Below, one piece after another: positions 26,101-41,100 of a DNA stretch of 64,000 bases. A program made the position numbers and the translations under genes. The notes below the pieces were generated by a model. It worked only from the letters and a program-made list of their open reading frames with translations, was not told the DNA's origin and did not search any database. Each line of letters begins with the position of its first letter. Position 1 is the stretch's first letter. The DNA comes from Breviolum minutum Mf 1.05b.01 (Eukaryota > Sar > Dinophyceae > Suessiales > Symbiodiniaceae). The stretch lies in the NCBI GenBank assembly GCA_000507305.1, contig DF239157.1:186001-250000 (forward strand). The letters are read 5' to 3'.

Positions 26101-29100
26101 CAACTGGAAAAAACTGGGCGGAGGAGCAGCCTGGAGGACCATTTTTGCCATACTAAATAGTCCGAGCAAATGGCAAAGCAATTTCCGGGGGGGGTTGGGG
26201 TGGTTGAGGTTGAGCATCAACCAGAAAAACAAACGATGGGGAAATTTCACATCCCCGGATGGCATCTGGAAGTTTTAGACATCCAGATGTTTGTTTCCTC
26301 AAGTTTGGGTCCAAACATAAAAAAAGAGATGGGGAAATTTCACAGCCATGCTTCTTCAGCCAGTGGAAAAAACACCATGTTGAAGTTTAAGAGCTCGCCC
26401 CTGTTTTCATAGGCCGAAACCGAATAGGATCAAGCGCAGTCTTCCAACAACAAAACACCATTTTTCAGGGGTAAACTCGCTGTTCAACTTCGGGCGGTAG
26501 TAAACTTTTATGTTGATGGTCAAAAGTCCTTTGGCTCAGTGAGAGATGATGTTTTTGAACAAAAACCAAGCAACAAATACTGGAATGATGGTTCAGAAAT
26601 CCTGCACCCAGGGGTGAGGTTCGCCAGTTGGGCCCCTGATGATTTGCTGTTTTTTTTGGGGGATGAAATTATCCCGCTTCATACTGTTGATGGAAGATAT
26701 CCTGCACCACCTGTGATGTTAAAAACCGCGTAGATAATGGCATAAACTACCTATCAACTGGTGCAGGTTTTCTTCCATCAACAGTAGGACAATCCCACTT
26801 AATTACAGCTCTTTTTGGTATTATACTCGCGGTTATTTTCCAATGGCTGTCATTTTGAGGACCCCCCCAATGGCCACGTTTCTGCGTTTCATAGAGGTTG
26901 AAACTCGCCCCAGCCACCCTTCCTAGGTGGAACGATGGCTGGAATGATTCTTCCTATGACTCATGGTGGAACGACTGGAAATCCAAGCCAAAGAAGGGCA
27001 AGAGTGAGGAAGAGAAAGGATCCAAAGGTAAGTCCAAAGGCACGGAATTTCAACGCTTGAGCAATGACAAAAAGGGCCCCTGGTTGGTTAGGTTTTGATT
27101 TTATAGGGGATGAAATCCTACCCAGCTATTAGGGGACTATAATAAACCATTATAAGGATCCCTATTAAACAACCGGTATGATGGAAAGTAAGAGGTTTTT
27201 TTACGGCTCACTTGCATAGCCGCAATGCCCAAACATTTTCACGAATTCAGATATATACCCAAAATGATGCCATTTAGACGAAGCTCGAGATATATTTTCC
27301 GGTAAGCATGATTTTGGGTAGCTATGTTGATGTTCAGGGGTGTATTTTGTTGCATTGAAGTTGGTCAGTTGATGTTTTTTGTTGTTTTTTTCGTGGGAAA
27401 GTGTCGGGTAAGTTGTTGAACAGTTTATAGTAGCAAATTGACGAGGTGTATATTATGATATGATATTCATATCTATATAAATATATGTATATTATGTACA
27501 TGTGTAGTATGTATAGTGATCATTATTATTATACTATCCTGCAAATTCATGCAACAATTCACCTTTATTTGCCCTCAAATATTCTTGTTGGGTGGAAAAC
27601 TTTCATCTTACAGATAGTACATTTAGCCTTTGGTTAGCCTCAAATCTTGGAACCAAGATGTTATTCCCAAGGAACATCTAGGTGTTGGTTTCAAAAAAAA
27701 ATGTTTTCACCCCGAACCTTGGGGAAGATGAACCCATTTTGACTAATATGTTTCAGATGGGGTGAAACTACCAACCAGACATGTTTCTTAATAATCCTAA
27801 GACTTCTCCAATTTGGTATGCTGTAAACGAAAATCTCTTCGAAAACGCTTTTTTTTGCCGAAAACATCCTCCAAACATATATCTAAAGTGTGAGTTTTTT
27901 GTTGGTGTATTCCTTTTTTGTTTCGGGGGAAGGGGGTTTCAATTCACATCTCCTCAATTGGTATATGGAAGGTATTTTGGAGAAGCCTTTTATCAATAGG
28001 CCCTTTCTAATCATCCCAAATTCAATATTCAATGGACTTCTCCAACAAAAACTGCATGCCATTGTGTTCATGAAGCCATATGCGGCTTGGTTTTTACAGG
28101 TGCTCACATTTTTCAACCACATTGAAAAAACTCGTAGAATTTAAGACATAGCACGGTGCAGGACCAGTAACTTCCCGCAGGCAAACATGAAGAGCGAGAA
28201 AGTTCCGATGACAAGAAGGGAAAGGGCAAAGGCGCCCGGCATCGTGTTTTTGTCATGGTTACGTTTTTGCTGAATGTCTAAAAACGTGTGGCCATCTTAC
28301 AACGAAAAACTCAACATGGTAAGTTTTTTCCGATGTTCCATGTTTTTGTTGTTTTCATGTTTTAAGGGGATGGATGCTTGTACCTTGATAGTAGGTATGT
28401 CGACATATATGGGCCACTCTAAGGATTCTCAAAGTCCAATGCTTGGATCCATCCAAAAAGGTCATGAGCTCGGAGGGTGAATTTCTTCCCGATCCTAATA
28501 TTTTTCAAAGGGGGTGGTTTCACCACCAACTAATCTCAAATCTCAAAGGGTTTTGGTTGGTTCGTAGTTACCCTCTAGCTTTAGGCTTTGATAATATGAT
28601 ACTAGGTGGTGGTTTCAAAGATGTTTTTCTTCTTTTCACCCCGATCCTTGGGGAAATGATCCAGTTTGACAAACATATTTTTGAGTTGGGTTGAAACCAC
28701 CAACCACACTGCTTGAAACTAACAGTTCTGCCAGGAAGCCATCCCAAACGGATTTCTCAGGTTCTTGTAAAGAGTGGTAGGTAATATATAATCACCCAAT
28801 CGGCAGTATATACCGCTTATATACCAGGTATACAATGCCTTCTAGGGGATAATCCCTACTTGGAGGATCATCCCAGTTAGGAAGTGGTTAGTAGCCATTT
28901 ACAAACCATTTAGCCCATTTGGAACGGGAATAACCCTGCTTTAGGGGACTTACTATTCATGGTTCTCAACATATTAAGTGGGATGATCCTCCCAGTACCA
29001 CCTATCAGCAAAAACCAGAAAAATCCATGCAATTTTCGGGAGGTTTTTCATGGTTTTTCAGATTTGTCGCCAGGTAAAGGCCGCTCGGAGAAGGGTGATT

Positions 29101-32100
29101 GGCCCCCAGTGAATGGTGCCAAAACGGTGGCAGAGGTTGAGGCCGAGATGGCCAAGAGTAAGATTGAACGAGTGAAGCGCAACTTGTTTCGTTCGGGGAA
29201 GGGATGGAAGATGAAGGGTCCACGACTGCAATGACCGGTGGGTTTCAATGTTATTTTTTGTCATTTTCACCCTGATTATGGGGGAAATGAACCAATTTGA
29301 CTCATGTTTTCAAATGGGTTCAAACCACCACCTAGTATAAATATGTCAACAGATATTTTTGATGTGTGGTTTTTGTTGGTGTGTTGGAATGTATGTAGAA
29401 AGTTAATTGATTTGGGTTGAATTGTGTCTTGGTTTTGCATACCCAGCCGAAGTTTAACAGTTCGCCCCTGAAAAGTTACCAGTTGTTCATACCTTCACAT
29501 TACACCCCAGAAATCTAACAATAGGTACCAAACATTACCATTTTTCAATTGAGTTGTTACCTTTTCCAAACCATCATTTTGGGTATACATGTTAGTTTTC
29601 AGGGGCGCATCTTCCAAAAAACAGACAAGTATCCCTAGTCTTCACCAACAATCCTCCAAACATTGCATTACATCCCACCCAGAAACAAAATTCGAAATCA
29701 CTTCAGTCGTTTTTTTTGCGGGGAACCACATACACCTTAAGGTGAGCATGTGAAACAAATACCTTGGTTGTGTTTTGTGTATAGGGGAGGTTTATACTGT
29801 TTCTGATGATACTGTTGATGGAAGAAATCCTGCACCACCTGACATGCATGAAACCCTATAAATAATGGGATATTTACAATATCAACTGGTGCAGGATTTC
29901 CTCCATCAACCGTAGGGATAATAATTTAGCCATTATAAGGACCTTTTTCAACCCCCGTGGTTCAGCTACCAAGATTCAATTATACAAAACTCAGGCAATG
30001 CTGACTCGGGCGGCAAGCAGCCCGTCGAAGCCAAGGGTGCAAATTGTCAGGTGGGTGTTCCATGGAAGTCATGGAGGAAAACTTCCAATAAAAATCAACC
30101 ACCAAAAAATATATATGGAAAAAACATGTGATTTTGATAGTTGGGAATGTATATCTCATATAGGTTCCATGGACGGTATATTTAGGTCTACATTTACCTA
30201 CATTTGGGTGCTTTGTTGGGTAAATCTGGGTAAATATACCATTCATTAATGCATGGATCCTATGGGTACTTGTAGAATTCCAATGTTTCCCTATCTTACA
30301 TCGGGATGCTACTGGCTGGTGGTGGTATCAAACATATGTTGTTTTCACCCACCCTATTTGTTTAGAAAAAAGAATAAGCTGAAGTTCTAAGCCACACATG
30401 AGCAATGGTTCAATACGCTACTTATATGTTGTTATACCTATAGAAAGATAGATATGGGTGTTTCCAAAAATAATGGTACCACCAAATCATCCATTTAAAT
30501 AGGGTTTTCCATTATAAACCATCCATTTTGGGGTACCCCTATTTTTGGAAACGCCCATATAGGTATTAAGTCATACACACTTTGTGGACCCGAATCTGTG
30601 CGGTCGGTGTAGCCAAGCTCTAATGAGGAGCACCTCTGAGGGCCCAAAATTCCAAAGATAAAATGGGGTTATGTCGGAAATGGCTATTATGGATGGGTAA
30701 GTTATAACCCTACTTAAGGGGTTACCCTCCAGGGGNNNNNNNNNNNNNNNNNNNNNNNNNNNNNNNNNNNNNNNNNNNNNNNNNNNNNNNNNNNNTAATA
30801 ACCCCATTTATGACTGATAGGGTCCCATTTATGACACGAATCTTTTGTTTGTCCATCATTTGGTGGCTTCTGCCCACCATGGAACACCTTATGATCTAAC
30901 ATGCATGCCTAACGCCCTCCATAGCCATTATGTTGATAACCACCAGGGTGCAAAGTATATGTTGATTTTTTGTGTGTACCTAGATTTGTAATTATGTGGC
31001 TTTGTTTGAGGTATTTCTGTAAGCGCAGGGATAATGAACCCTGCAAAGATTCATTGTTTGGATTGTTGAGGTATTGGGGACGAAACCCGCTACGTTTCCA
31101 CTGCCACAGTAAAGCTCTTTTGTAGCCAGTGTTGGTGCATATAGACGCACTAGGTTTTTCTGAAGGTGTGTGTATGTGTGTGTCTTTTGTTTTGCTGTTT
31201 GTTGTCCATGGTAAATCACCATATTTTTTTGGGGAAGATGTGTTGCTTCCTTTTTTTATCCATATCAATCCATATCATATCATCCTCAACAAATCCAACC
31301 AATTCCTGATTTAAAAACATCTACCTTTTTTGTGAAACTTCCGGATGCTCTCCAGCATCCTGACTCAAAATATCTGGGAGGTGCACAAGCACAGCGGCAT
31401 GGGCTGTGCAGTGGTATCCTTGGCTGCTGCGGATACCAGAGAGGCCATCATGTGCTATGCCGAGAAGACCTTTGGTCGTAGTGCAGCGGGGAAACTGGAG
31501 ATGGATATCTCCGATGTGAAGGTCCAATTGTCACTTGGCTTCCATGAACTTTTGTGATACTGCTGATGGTTCAGAAATCCCAAGGCCAACCACCTGGGAT
31601 TTTTTTAAAATCTTGTAAATAATGGGATAAAACTACCATATCAACTGGTTAGCCGTTTTTTATTCCAAAGAAAACTCCCGCCGTTCACAAATCCTGGCAG
31701 CTTTGGTTACAAATGAAACGCATGGACAGTTCCTTCCAATTCCACCCTCGCGTTCTTTTCAGCTGAGGAAGAGGCACAAGGACAAGGGCACTGGACGTGA
31801 GGTCTTAACGGACATCTTCGTTGCTTGGGGACACCAGCAGGAGAAGGATTCACCGTTGACGGTGGATGAGATTGCGGATTATTTTGACAAGTCACTTGAC
31901 TTTTGGGGAAAAGGAATCACTGAACTGGTCAGGTTGGAGAAAGGTTGCCAGGAATTACATGATCTATTTCTGATTTTTGTTGGAAAGTGGCGGGTTTAAT
32001 TTCCAGCTAAGTATTTTTGTGTTTTAGTTTGAAGGCAGCTACGTGTGAAATGGTGTCAGGGAAGTCTTTCGGCGTGGGGAGATGTTGAAAGAGAGTTGGT

Positions 32101-35100
32101 TTGGAACTGCGGTTGATGGCTGAAATTCGGCTAACCAGTTGGGGTTGGTAGTTTATCCCTGTATTTATAGGGTTTTATACATCCCAGGTGGTGCAGGATT
32201 GCTTCCATCAACAGTATGTTTTTTTTTTGAACTGTAAATCTCAGTGAATCTCAGTGATGTTGGGAAAGATGTTTTTGTTTTGGTAGAACCGTCTCATTTG
32301 ATTATGATTTATGCACATGATATCATTAGTGACACGTTTGATCCGTTTACTTCTCCCATCAAATCTCATCAAGAACAACCCCTCTGACTATTGACCATTA
32401 CAATTTTTTGCACCTCCTTGTTTTGTTGCAAATGGCAATGAGACTCAAGGATTGCCAGGGGCAGCTGTGAGGTTGTGACGACTATAGTGCAGGTTTAAAA
32501 AAGATGTGTGTATTGTATGCATATATTTCTATTTAGATAGATAGATAGATTGATAGATAGATTGATAGATAGATTGATAGATAGATTGATAGATAGATAG
32601 ATAGATCGATAGATAGATAGATAAATAGATAGATAGATAGATAGATACCTATTTTTTATCAACATGTATAGATTGATAGTATTTCCAAGCTGACATCAGA
32701 GATCTTATGTCGACACATGTTTTCTTTGGATTTTATGAATGTGCTGCTTTGGAATCCTGATCAACCCGGACAACCTAACAGGATATTCTTTCGGACTGGA
32801 AGCAAAGTGAACATGACCAAAGCTTTGAGGATTTTTTGGGGTTGACAAGCACCACTATCACATTCATGAGGAGACACTTGGGGAAACTCCATTTTGCAAA
32901 CAGCCCTTTTGCTTTGGGTTCTTGATGGTTCCCCTCCAAAAGACATGGCGTGGAAAGGAAATCAAAAACAAGCATCAACAACAATAAACAGCCAATCTTC
33001 TATTTTTGACCCTGCATGTCCAATTGAAAGCAGGTTTGTTTTAGGTGAACCACCCCTCCTCACAAACTTCTAGGAGCAGCCAAAAGAACTAAGTATTCTA
33101 GAATTCAACCCCCTCTACTCTAAATGGCCTAATCAATGGGTAAACTGGGTTTCTTTCGCCCAATAATGATGCCTTCAGATTATAACATGATACATGATGA
33201 TGTTGGTTTCATCATGTTTCACCATGTTTCATCATCTTTCATCTGCCTTGTTTTAAGGCTCTATGAAGATGCCATGAATGCCCCTCCTGGTGCTCCTGGT
33301 CCTGCGTTGAACAGCGCTGTGCCCGGAGCCGCCGCCATGTTGGGCCGGGGACCGGGAGGCCCTCGGCCACCACCGCCTCCGGCGATGGCACATCACATGC
33401 CGCATCATCCTGCGATGCAACCCAACCCCTACTACAATGTGACCTGGCGATGAATGGCACCGGGGGGCGAATGGGAGGTTGATGAATTGGGGGATGATGA
33501 TTGGCGTTATGAACAAAAATAATGAACCATTATTATAGGGGAGCGATGTAGCATTGGTTGGTGGGTTAGATAGGGGATGACAAAACTAGCCAGTTACATG
33601 TACATGAATGAGCAGTTTGACTTTTTGTTTCTAGCTGGTGCGAAAGGAAAAGAGTGATGTGGAGCTGGGGGTATGAAAAATTATAGGGCGCGATTTGGAG
33701 CTACCCCCAGGATTCTAGACACACCATACGGTTGATGGCTGAAATCCGGCCAACCAGTTGAGGTTGGTAGTTATCCATAGTTATCCCATTATTTACAGGG
33801 TTTTATATATATATATATGATCACCGGATTTCTGAACCATCAACAGTAGTGTTTGTTAGCAAAAAAAAGAAATCGAATCGGATTGGATCCCCAACCAAAA
33901 AGTTCACCCCATTCCTTCCAAAGCATGAAAAGAGTCGATACGGCTTGTACCATTCAACTCATACAGTGTATGAATTCTCTTCAATTGGTGATCCAATTGC
34001 CTCTTTTCCATGTTTTTTCCTATACGTACTAACTCCAATGCCTATGGGTGGTTGTGGGATGGGAACAATTTGCCATCAGCCAGAATTATCGAAATTGTGA
34101 AGCCTTATAACAACACCTCTTTTCTGTGGGGTGGGGTGGTCATCAAAACCTGGATCGTTGTTTCCTTTGGTTCTTGATTACCTTTAACCCTACTTCACAG
34201 AAGAATACTTCAACAGTTTAACAAACATGTCACAGATGATATTTTGCCACTTTCAAGCCCAGATTTTTTTCATGGGTTGTTGTTTTGGTTTTCTGGGTCT
34301 CTCGAAACTGATACTTCGGCCAAGATCGTGCACTTTTAGGATCACCGAGTTTACGGGATTTTAGGGAACATCTCCATTCTCCAGCTGATCTTATTCCAAT
34401 GAGAATTGGTTGGTGAAAATGTATCATCTACAGCCCTGAAGCCTGAAGTTTAACATGGAAGCTGAACATGAACCCATGGAAAAGGAGACTCCTTTTGGAA
34501 ACCATCATTTTCAGGTTCCATGTTAAACTTTGGGGGGTGTACTTTTAAATGATGTTTCATGCACCATACATCACCATGGCCATGGATTGTCATATCATCT
34601 TTTTCACAATTCATCGGTGCATCAACCGTGTCATGCCAACCCACCGCATTCTCCGTTGTTCCCAAGGCGATGTACGGTGCCATGATGAACCCGGCGATGA
34701 ATCCTTACATGCAACAGCAAATCGCCGCTCAACAAGCTCAAGCACAGGCTGCAGCCTATGCAGCAGCCTACCATCAACAGATGCAGCAGCAGCAGCAATA
34801 TAACATGTTGCTGGGTTGAGATGTTTGAGATTTTTGGGTTAAAGCCACCTTAAGAATTTGCAAGGACTCTCCAATGGAAGGGTGAATGAACCTGTATGAA
34901 ACGCAGGGCTGTTTTTTTTGGGGGTCCTCAAAATGACGCCATGTTTGAAGGGTCAGGATTCTTAGGGAATGAAATACATGGAGAGATGATCTGTGTGATG
35001 TGTCTTTCAGAAAAGTATACCCCGCACCCAGGATGCCAGTCACCACCATGATGACATTACAGTCGCTACCTTTTTCTTAGGAAATCCCACGGAAAACCCT

Positions 35101-38100
35101 TTATTTGGACAATTCAAAAATGCAATGAGAAATGATTCAATAAAAAGTCACCTCATTTGCCTAAGGTTCTATGATGCCAAGGGCAAGTGGGGTGGCAAGG
35201 GTATGAAAGGTGGAGGTAAGGGCAAGGACAAAGGTGTCGACGATGCCGCCGCCGCGGCCGCGGCAGCAGCAGCCGCGGTACCACCTGGTCCGGAGGTGCC
35301 CGCGGTTCCCGCCGAGGGGGAAGCGAAGCCTGAAGCAGTTGTTGCGGAGGGTCACTTGGTAAAACGCGAAGTTTGTGGTAAACCCTAACCACCACCAAAA
35401 CCCAAAGGAAAAAATGGAAGATGGCACACCTGTTTTACTTTTTTTTGGAGGGGGGGTGACTACTGCGATTGGGATAAAAAAAGCTTCAGGTAACTATGAT
35501 GTGTAATGCATTCATTTTCTTTTTATTTATAAAAATAAGATATATCATGGTTTATTTGTAATTTCTCAGGTACTATGTTCATGTTTGGTTCCAGGGGCTG
35601 TAGTGTATGGTTCAATTGGAGGTTGTTTAAGTTGTTGGAAAGCCATGTCAATGAGTGATGTATCTACTCTTTCACCTCATCAAAAGAAAGCATGAACCAA
35701 CAGACAAATCACACCTATTATAGGTCAAAAGTATATAATAGGACCCAAAACCAAAAGAAAACACACCAAATCATTCAAACAAAAGAACAACTTATGTTAT
35801 ATCTTAAAGATTTTGTTTGGTCATATGTGTTCTGTCTTGTTTTTTGTATGTTTTTTGTTAAGGAAGTCAAAGTGAAACACCTCTCCTCCAAAAAAGCCAA
35901 GGCTCCGATCCAGCGGCGGCGGCCGCCGCAGCGACCGCGGCGGTGCAAGCGGCGGTGCCGGACTTTTCGCCGCCCAAGCCGCGACTGTTGCAGATCGTGG
36001 ATCCCAGCAGTGCCATGGCTTTTGGGGATGTCGAGTTGTTTGCCTACTTGGAAGATCATCCCAGTGGATGTAAGTGGTTAGGATCACCCGAATCTTATAA
36101 GCCCATTTAAAGTTCAGTTGGAAGGGGTCGGAACAACCCGATCCTTAGGGGACTTACGATCACCATGGTTATATTAACCACTTACTAACTGGGATGATCC
36201 TCCAAGTAGTTGTTTAGGATTTTTTTGGGGATGAAATCCTACCCAGTAATTTTTAGGGAATTATAAGAAACCATGAAAAAAGGATCCCATCATGCAACAA
36301 CCAATTACTAGGTGGTGGGTTCAAACATTTTTTATTTCTACCCGGATCCCTGGGTAAATGATCCAGTTTGTTTGACTCATATTTTTCAGATGGGTTGGTT
36401 CAACCACCAACTAGTTGCCATTGATGGGAAATGGGGAAGTTTTTGTTTTAAAGGGAATGGTTCAATGACAACGGTTTTTTTCCTTTTCAAAAAAATCAAG
36501 AAGGTCCTTATTAAGAAATCAGAAACAATTGAAAGTTTTGGTACAATCTCCCATAACAGGGTAATATAACCCCCTAATAACAGTGATTAACATCCTGGGC
36601 AATAAGACCCCTTACATTTTTTTTGGACGAACAGTTTTTGTTGGTACTTTTTCGGACGACACCCTAGCCTTAACCCTTAACTGCAGGGGTTTTGAATAGA
36701 GTGTTGGGAAGAGCAGTTCTTTTCACAAAATGGAAGCACATGTTTTTTGTGTACTAATCTTATTCCATATTTTTGTTGTTTTTTTGCACAGATAAATGAA
36801 TAAGAAGTGTGTTATAAACAATGCCGGTGAGTAGTTACAGACATATCTATGGGTGTTTCCAAAAATAGGGGTACCCCAAAATGGATGGTGAAAATAATGG
36901 GAAACCCAATTAAAATGGATGATTTGGGGATACCACTATTTTCAGAAACATCCATATATAGATGTGCAAACTCACGCAGACTCTACATTTGAGATTGGAA
37001 AGCAAGTTCAACTTCTTCAGGAGTATAGTACAAGCTGTTTTGAAGTATAACTACCAACTACTAGGATGATTCAGGAAGTTAGGATCAAGGGTTAGGATCA
37101 GTGGGTTATAACCCCTGAAAATACCCCATTTATAAGTAGGTTACAACTTATAACCCATTTAACTTCCTGGAACATCCAAGTACCCCAAACGCGCCCCAAA
37201 TGGCCTGAAAGAGGTGCACGTTTTGAGGCACCTAAAACTCACAATCCAAAACCACTTACTTCGAAGGGATTGGAGCATAAGGGGACCAACAAAAATTAAT
37301 CCCTTAATTCACCCTAAGGATCCAGATATTCCCTAAGATTTCGGGGACTTGAGGATGGGATTTTTAGACCATCAATTTCGGGGTCTGGATTTTTAGGGAT
37401 AAACTGGTACTGTAAAAGATCCGAATCCAAAAAGCTGAATAAACATGTTTGGGCATTTTCACGGGGAAGTTCCCCTAAAATCAAAAATTATGAATGCATA
37501 TGGATCCAATTGGGGAAGACAAAGTGATATTTCAATATATTTCAGGGAACATGATGGGCTTCATGATTTCAACTCAAAAGGATCGGAGAGTGAGTGAGTT
37601 TCATGAGGATTTGCGAACTCCGAAACCCTAAGAATCCCCGGTTGGACCCGGACAAATGGAAGGGTGAGTTTGAACCTTTATGAAACGCAGGGGTGTTTTC
37701 AATAGCCATGTTTGAGGGGGAAATCGGATTCTTAGTTTTTTTTATCGATTGAATCCTATAAGACATTGCGTGAAATTACATGGAACATACACCTAACTTT
37801 GATGATGAAACCAGGAAAGATGGAGGATGGCTATGTTAGTTTACTGGAGTGTAAAAATCTAATACCTAGAACCCAACTGTTTTGAACATGTATGTTGATC
37901 GTTCCTGTAGGACCAACCGGATGTCAACAAATGTACTGTACCAGGTGGAAAGCCCATCGACACCATTGGCACCTTTGGCGAAAGGATTCTAAGAAAAAAG
38001 AATGGCGACTGTAGGTTCTCCCAATTTACCCTGCTGGGAACTACCCTTCCTGGGAACTAACGGCTCGCACCTGAAAATGGATGGTTGGAATACTAGTTGA

Positions 38101-41100
38101 TATGGTAAATATCGCAATATTTACAAGGTTTTTTACATCCAAACGGTGGTTGTTTGGGATTTCTGAACCATCAACACTAGGCCATCCTTTTTTGGGGCCC
38201 GGCCTATTTTCCGGGGTAAACTGGCTGTTAGTTTCAGGGACTGTAACGCATATCCCGCCCACCAACAAGGAGCTTTTGAGTCGATGCTTTTCGGGCTTGT
38301 TAGTTCCCTTGAGGGTATGTTTTGGAGCTATGAATGAACAGGTTGGTTGAGTGATGTATATCCCATAGGATCTATGTGACTGGAATATTTATCTATAGTT
38401 GGTTGATTTTTATTGTTTTCATGTAGGTAAATATTCCAGTCCCATGGATCCTATCCACGAAAGAGAAACCCTTTCCCAGGCAGTGTTTGAAACCCCGGAA
38501 ACTGGTAGATTTCCCAACAATTTTGAGTGAAACGAGTTGGCTCCCACAGGAAAATTGGGGAATGCCACAGTTGCCACAGTTACCAATGCAGACATATTGT
38601 TGGGGGTTGTTGGTTTACCCAGATGCTCAATGGGGGCTGGCCTATACACGTACATTTGGGTATACTGTAGTTTCTGAGGTAAATGTAGGTAAATATACCA
38701 TACATTGAGCATTTGGGTTTGTTGAAGTGTTTTTACATTTTTGAGTTTGGGATGTTTGTTTAATTTGTACAGGGATCCATTCTGCATACTTAGCGACAAA
38801 CAAAGATGTTGCACAAACGTTAAGATTGATTCCATGCAATTGATTTATATATACAGTTTCTTGTTTTGCCCCAAGCAAATACTATAGAAATACTGTAAAT
38901 GAATTTTCGTAATTTATCTCTTTATATACAAAGGAATCTCGTTGCCAAAAGACTTCACCATCACCCGTAGCAAACCTCCCCCCTCCACCCGTTTCCCCCC
39001 GCCTGGCCCTTGAGGTATGAATTTCGAACCACGAAAGCCTTCCACGCCACTACAGATCAAAAACCCGACCACGGGCGAAGCGGTGTCCTGGAATTTTAAA
39101 TGGTGCCCTACTGACCGCCCTTATAGTTGGAGGTCACCAACTAACAACCTTTGAAAGGGTCACTTAGATATCCCAAAAAAAGGTCACAAAGAATTGCCAG
39201 GGATACTTGTGTTTTTTGTTGTTTCAAGATGTCCTATAGATGGTGGTTTGGAAGGTAGTTTTCAAGAACTTTGCATTAAGACCTTACCAGTGGGTTCCTT
39301 TTGGATGATAAGCCCTTACTTAAAAAAAATGGTGCTTCGTAAACCAACCTATTAAAAAATATGGTGGTTGGTTGGACTCCCCAGGTAAATAGAAAAAAAC
39401 ATGGCTGATCGACCATGCTATTGGTTTCTTTAAAAGTTCTCAGACCTCCCAACATATGATCCAACAACCAACACGAAAAAGCATGACCAACTTTTCGAAA
39501 AATCCCTCCCGCAGTTGGGAAAAAAAGTCGCCATTTATTTTCCGAAAATCCAACCATTCACCATCTGGGATTTATAAAACACTGTTATTAATGGGATAAA
39601 CTACCAACCTCAACTGTTTAGCCGGATTACTGAACCATCAACAGTATCATGAACAAAGCGCCTGGCTTTGAAGAAAGCAACACAGAGACTTTGAGATGGC
39701 AAGATTTTAAGTGATCCAATTTGACAAACATATTTGTTCATCAAAAAAACTCGGTATAGACTAATATTATGTAGCTACATCACATCTACAAATTTACAGC
39801 TCCCCCAACAAACAATGATCTTCAACACTTGTAGATGTAGCAAAAACAATGCGAGGACCTAGGAACTGAAGGGCATCAGGAGCCTCCCTAATCACTGGTG
39901 GTACAAGGGCTCATAACTCCATAGGGGTGAAATAATCTCAGTTACCTGCCACCTTTGGACCCCAAAACCATGATAAATGAAGGTGTTAGGCCCTAAGAAT
40001 ACGGGTCATTACCCCTAAAAATCAAGGTTGTAGGTTCCCATGGCAGTTACCCATTTATTTTCAGCCATTTACGCCCCATAAAATCCATGTATCACTCATA
40101 AAAGTCCAGGATTGGAACCTGACAACTAAATGCTCCACCGATCACCACGGTCAATGATTTCACCCACAGGGCCCCCTTGAAGATACCCAAAAGGACGTTT
40201 TACCAACAGTTTATGAAGGAATTTCTTTCTTTGTTGGGGTTTGGGGAAGTTTGGGGTATCTTCCCAAGGGAATGTGGGCAAAATCATTGACACGGTGCAA
40301 CCATGAGGTTGATATGGAAGCAAAGAGTTGATGTTGATGTGGCATCAAAAAGTCCTTGATCGGCACCCTGGTGGTAATTTTTTTCCCGCTTGGGCTGGTT
40401 GGGTAGGTCCTACAAGGTGGGCCCTGAAGCAGTTATAAGTCGGGGAAAATTTTCACCCCAGTTATCCATTTATTTTCGGCCATTCATAGGGGTTATAGCT
40501 CCCATGGTATCACTGGATTTGGGGCCCACCTTGTACGAGTTGTTTTGGAGGGGATCTAATTTCCAAAATGAAGAGGTAAAGGCATATATTTGCTAATGTT
40601 CGCAAAGGAACAGTAGGGTGTGCCACATAATTCATGGATTCCAGAGCAGGAAATCTGTGGTGGTGTTGGGGTCCGCAGTTGCCTAAAAGATTAAAGTATG
40701 TGGTGCTGCTGTGGTAGAGGTACAAGTTTTGTTTTTATCGGAGCAGAGCAACTGGTTTCTGGGGTTTTGCTTTTCGAAACTGTGGCAAGGCAAAATTGTG
40801 TGTGTGTGTGTGATTGTGTGTGTGTTCTCCAAAGCAAATTGATGATATGGGTTATATGATATTATATGTGTATATTTAAGTATACCAGCACCTTCAAAGG
40901 GGTGCCAAATGGTTCCTAAAAGGTTTCAATTCACCATCCCTTAGGGTTTAATTGGCACCCCTTTGAAGGTGCTGGTATATATATATATACGTATGGACCT
41001 GGTAACTACATCCCATCTTTTGCGGAAGACTTCAAGAAACAAGGTGTCATGGATTTTTTTTAAATTCTACCAACTTCACCCCGGCCCTTGCGGCCGCCAC

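Noticed and set aside
31356..31932. Canonical RRM domain
   Set aside because: The strand/helix outline is similar, but no RNP1 (K/R-G-F/Y-G/A-F/Y) or RNP2 motif is visible.
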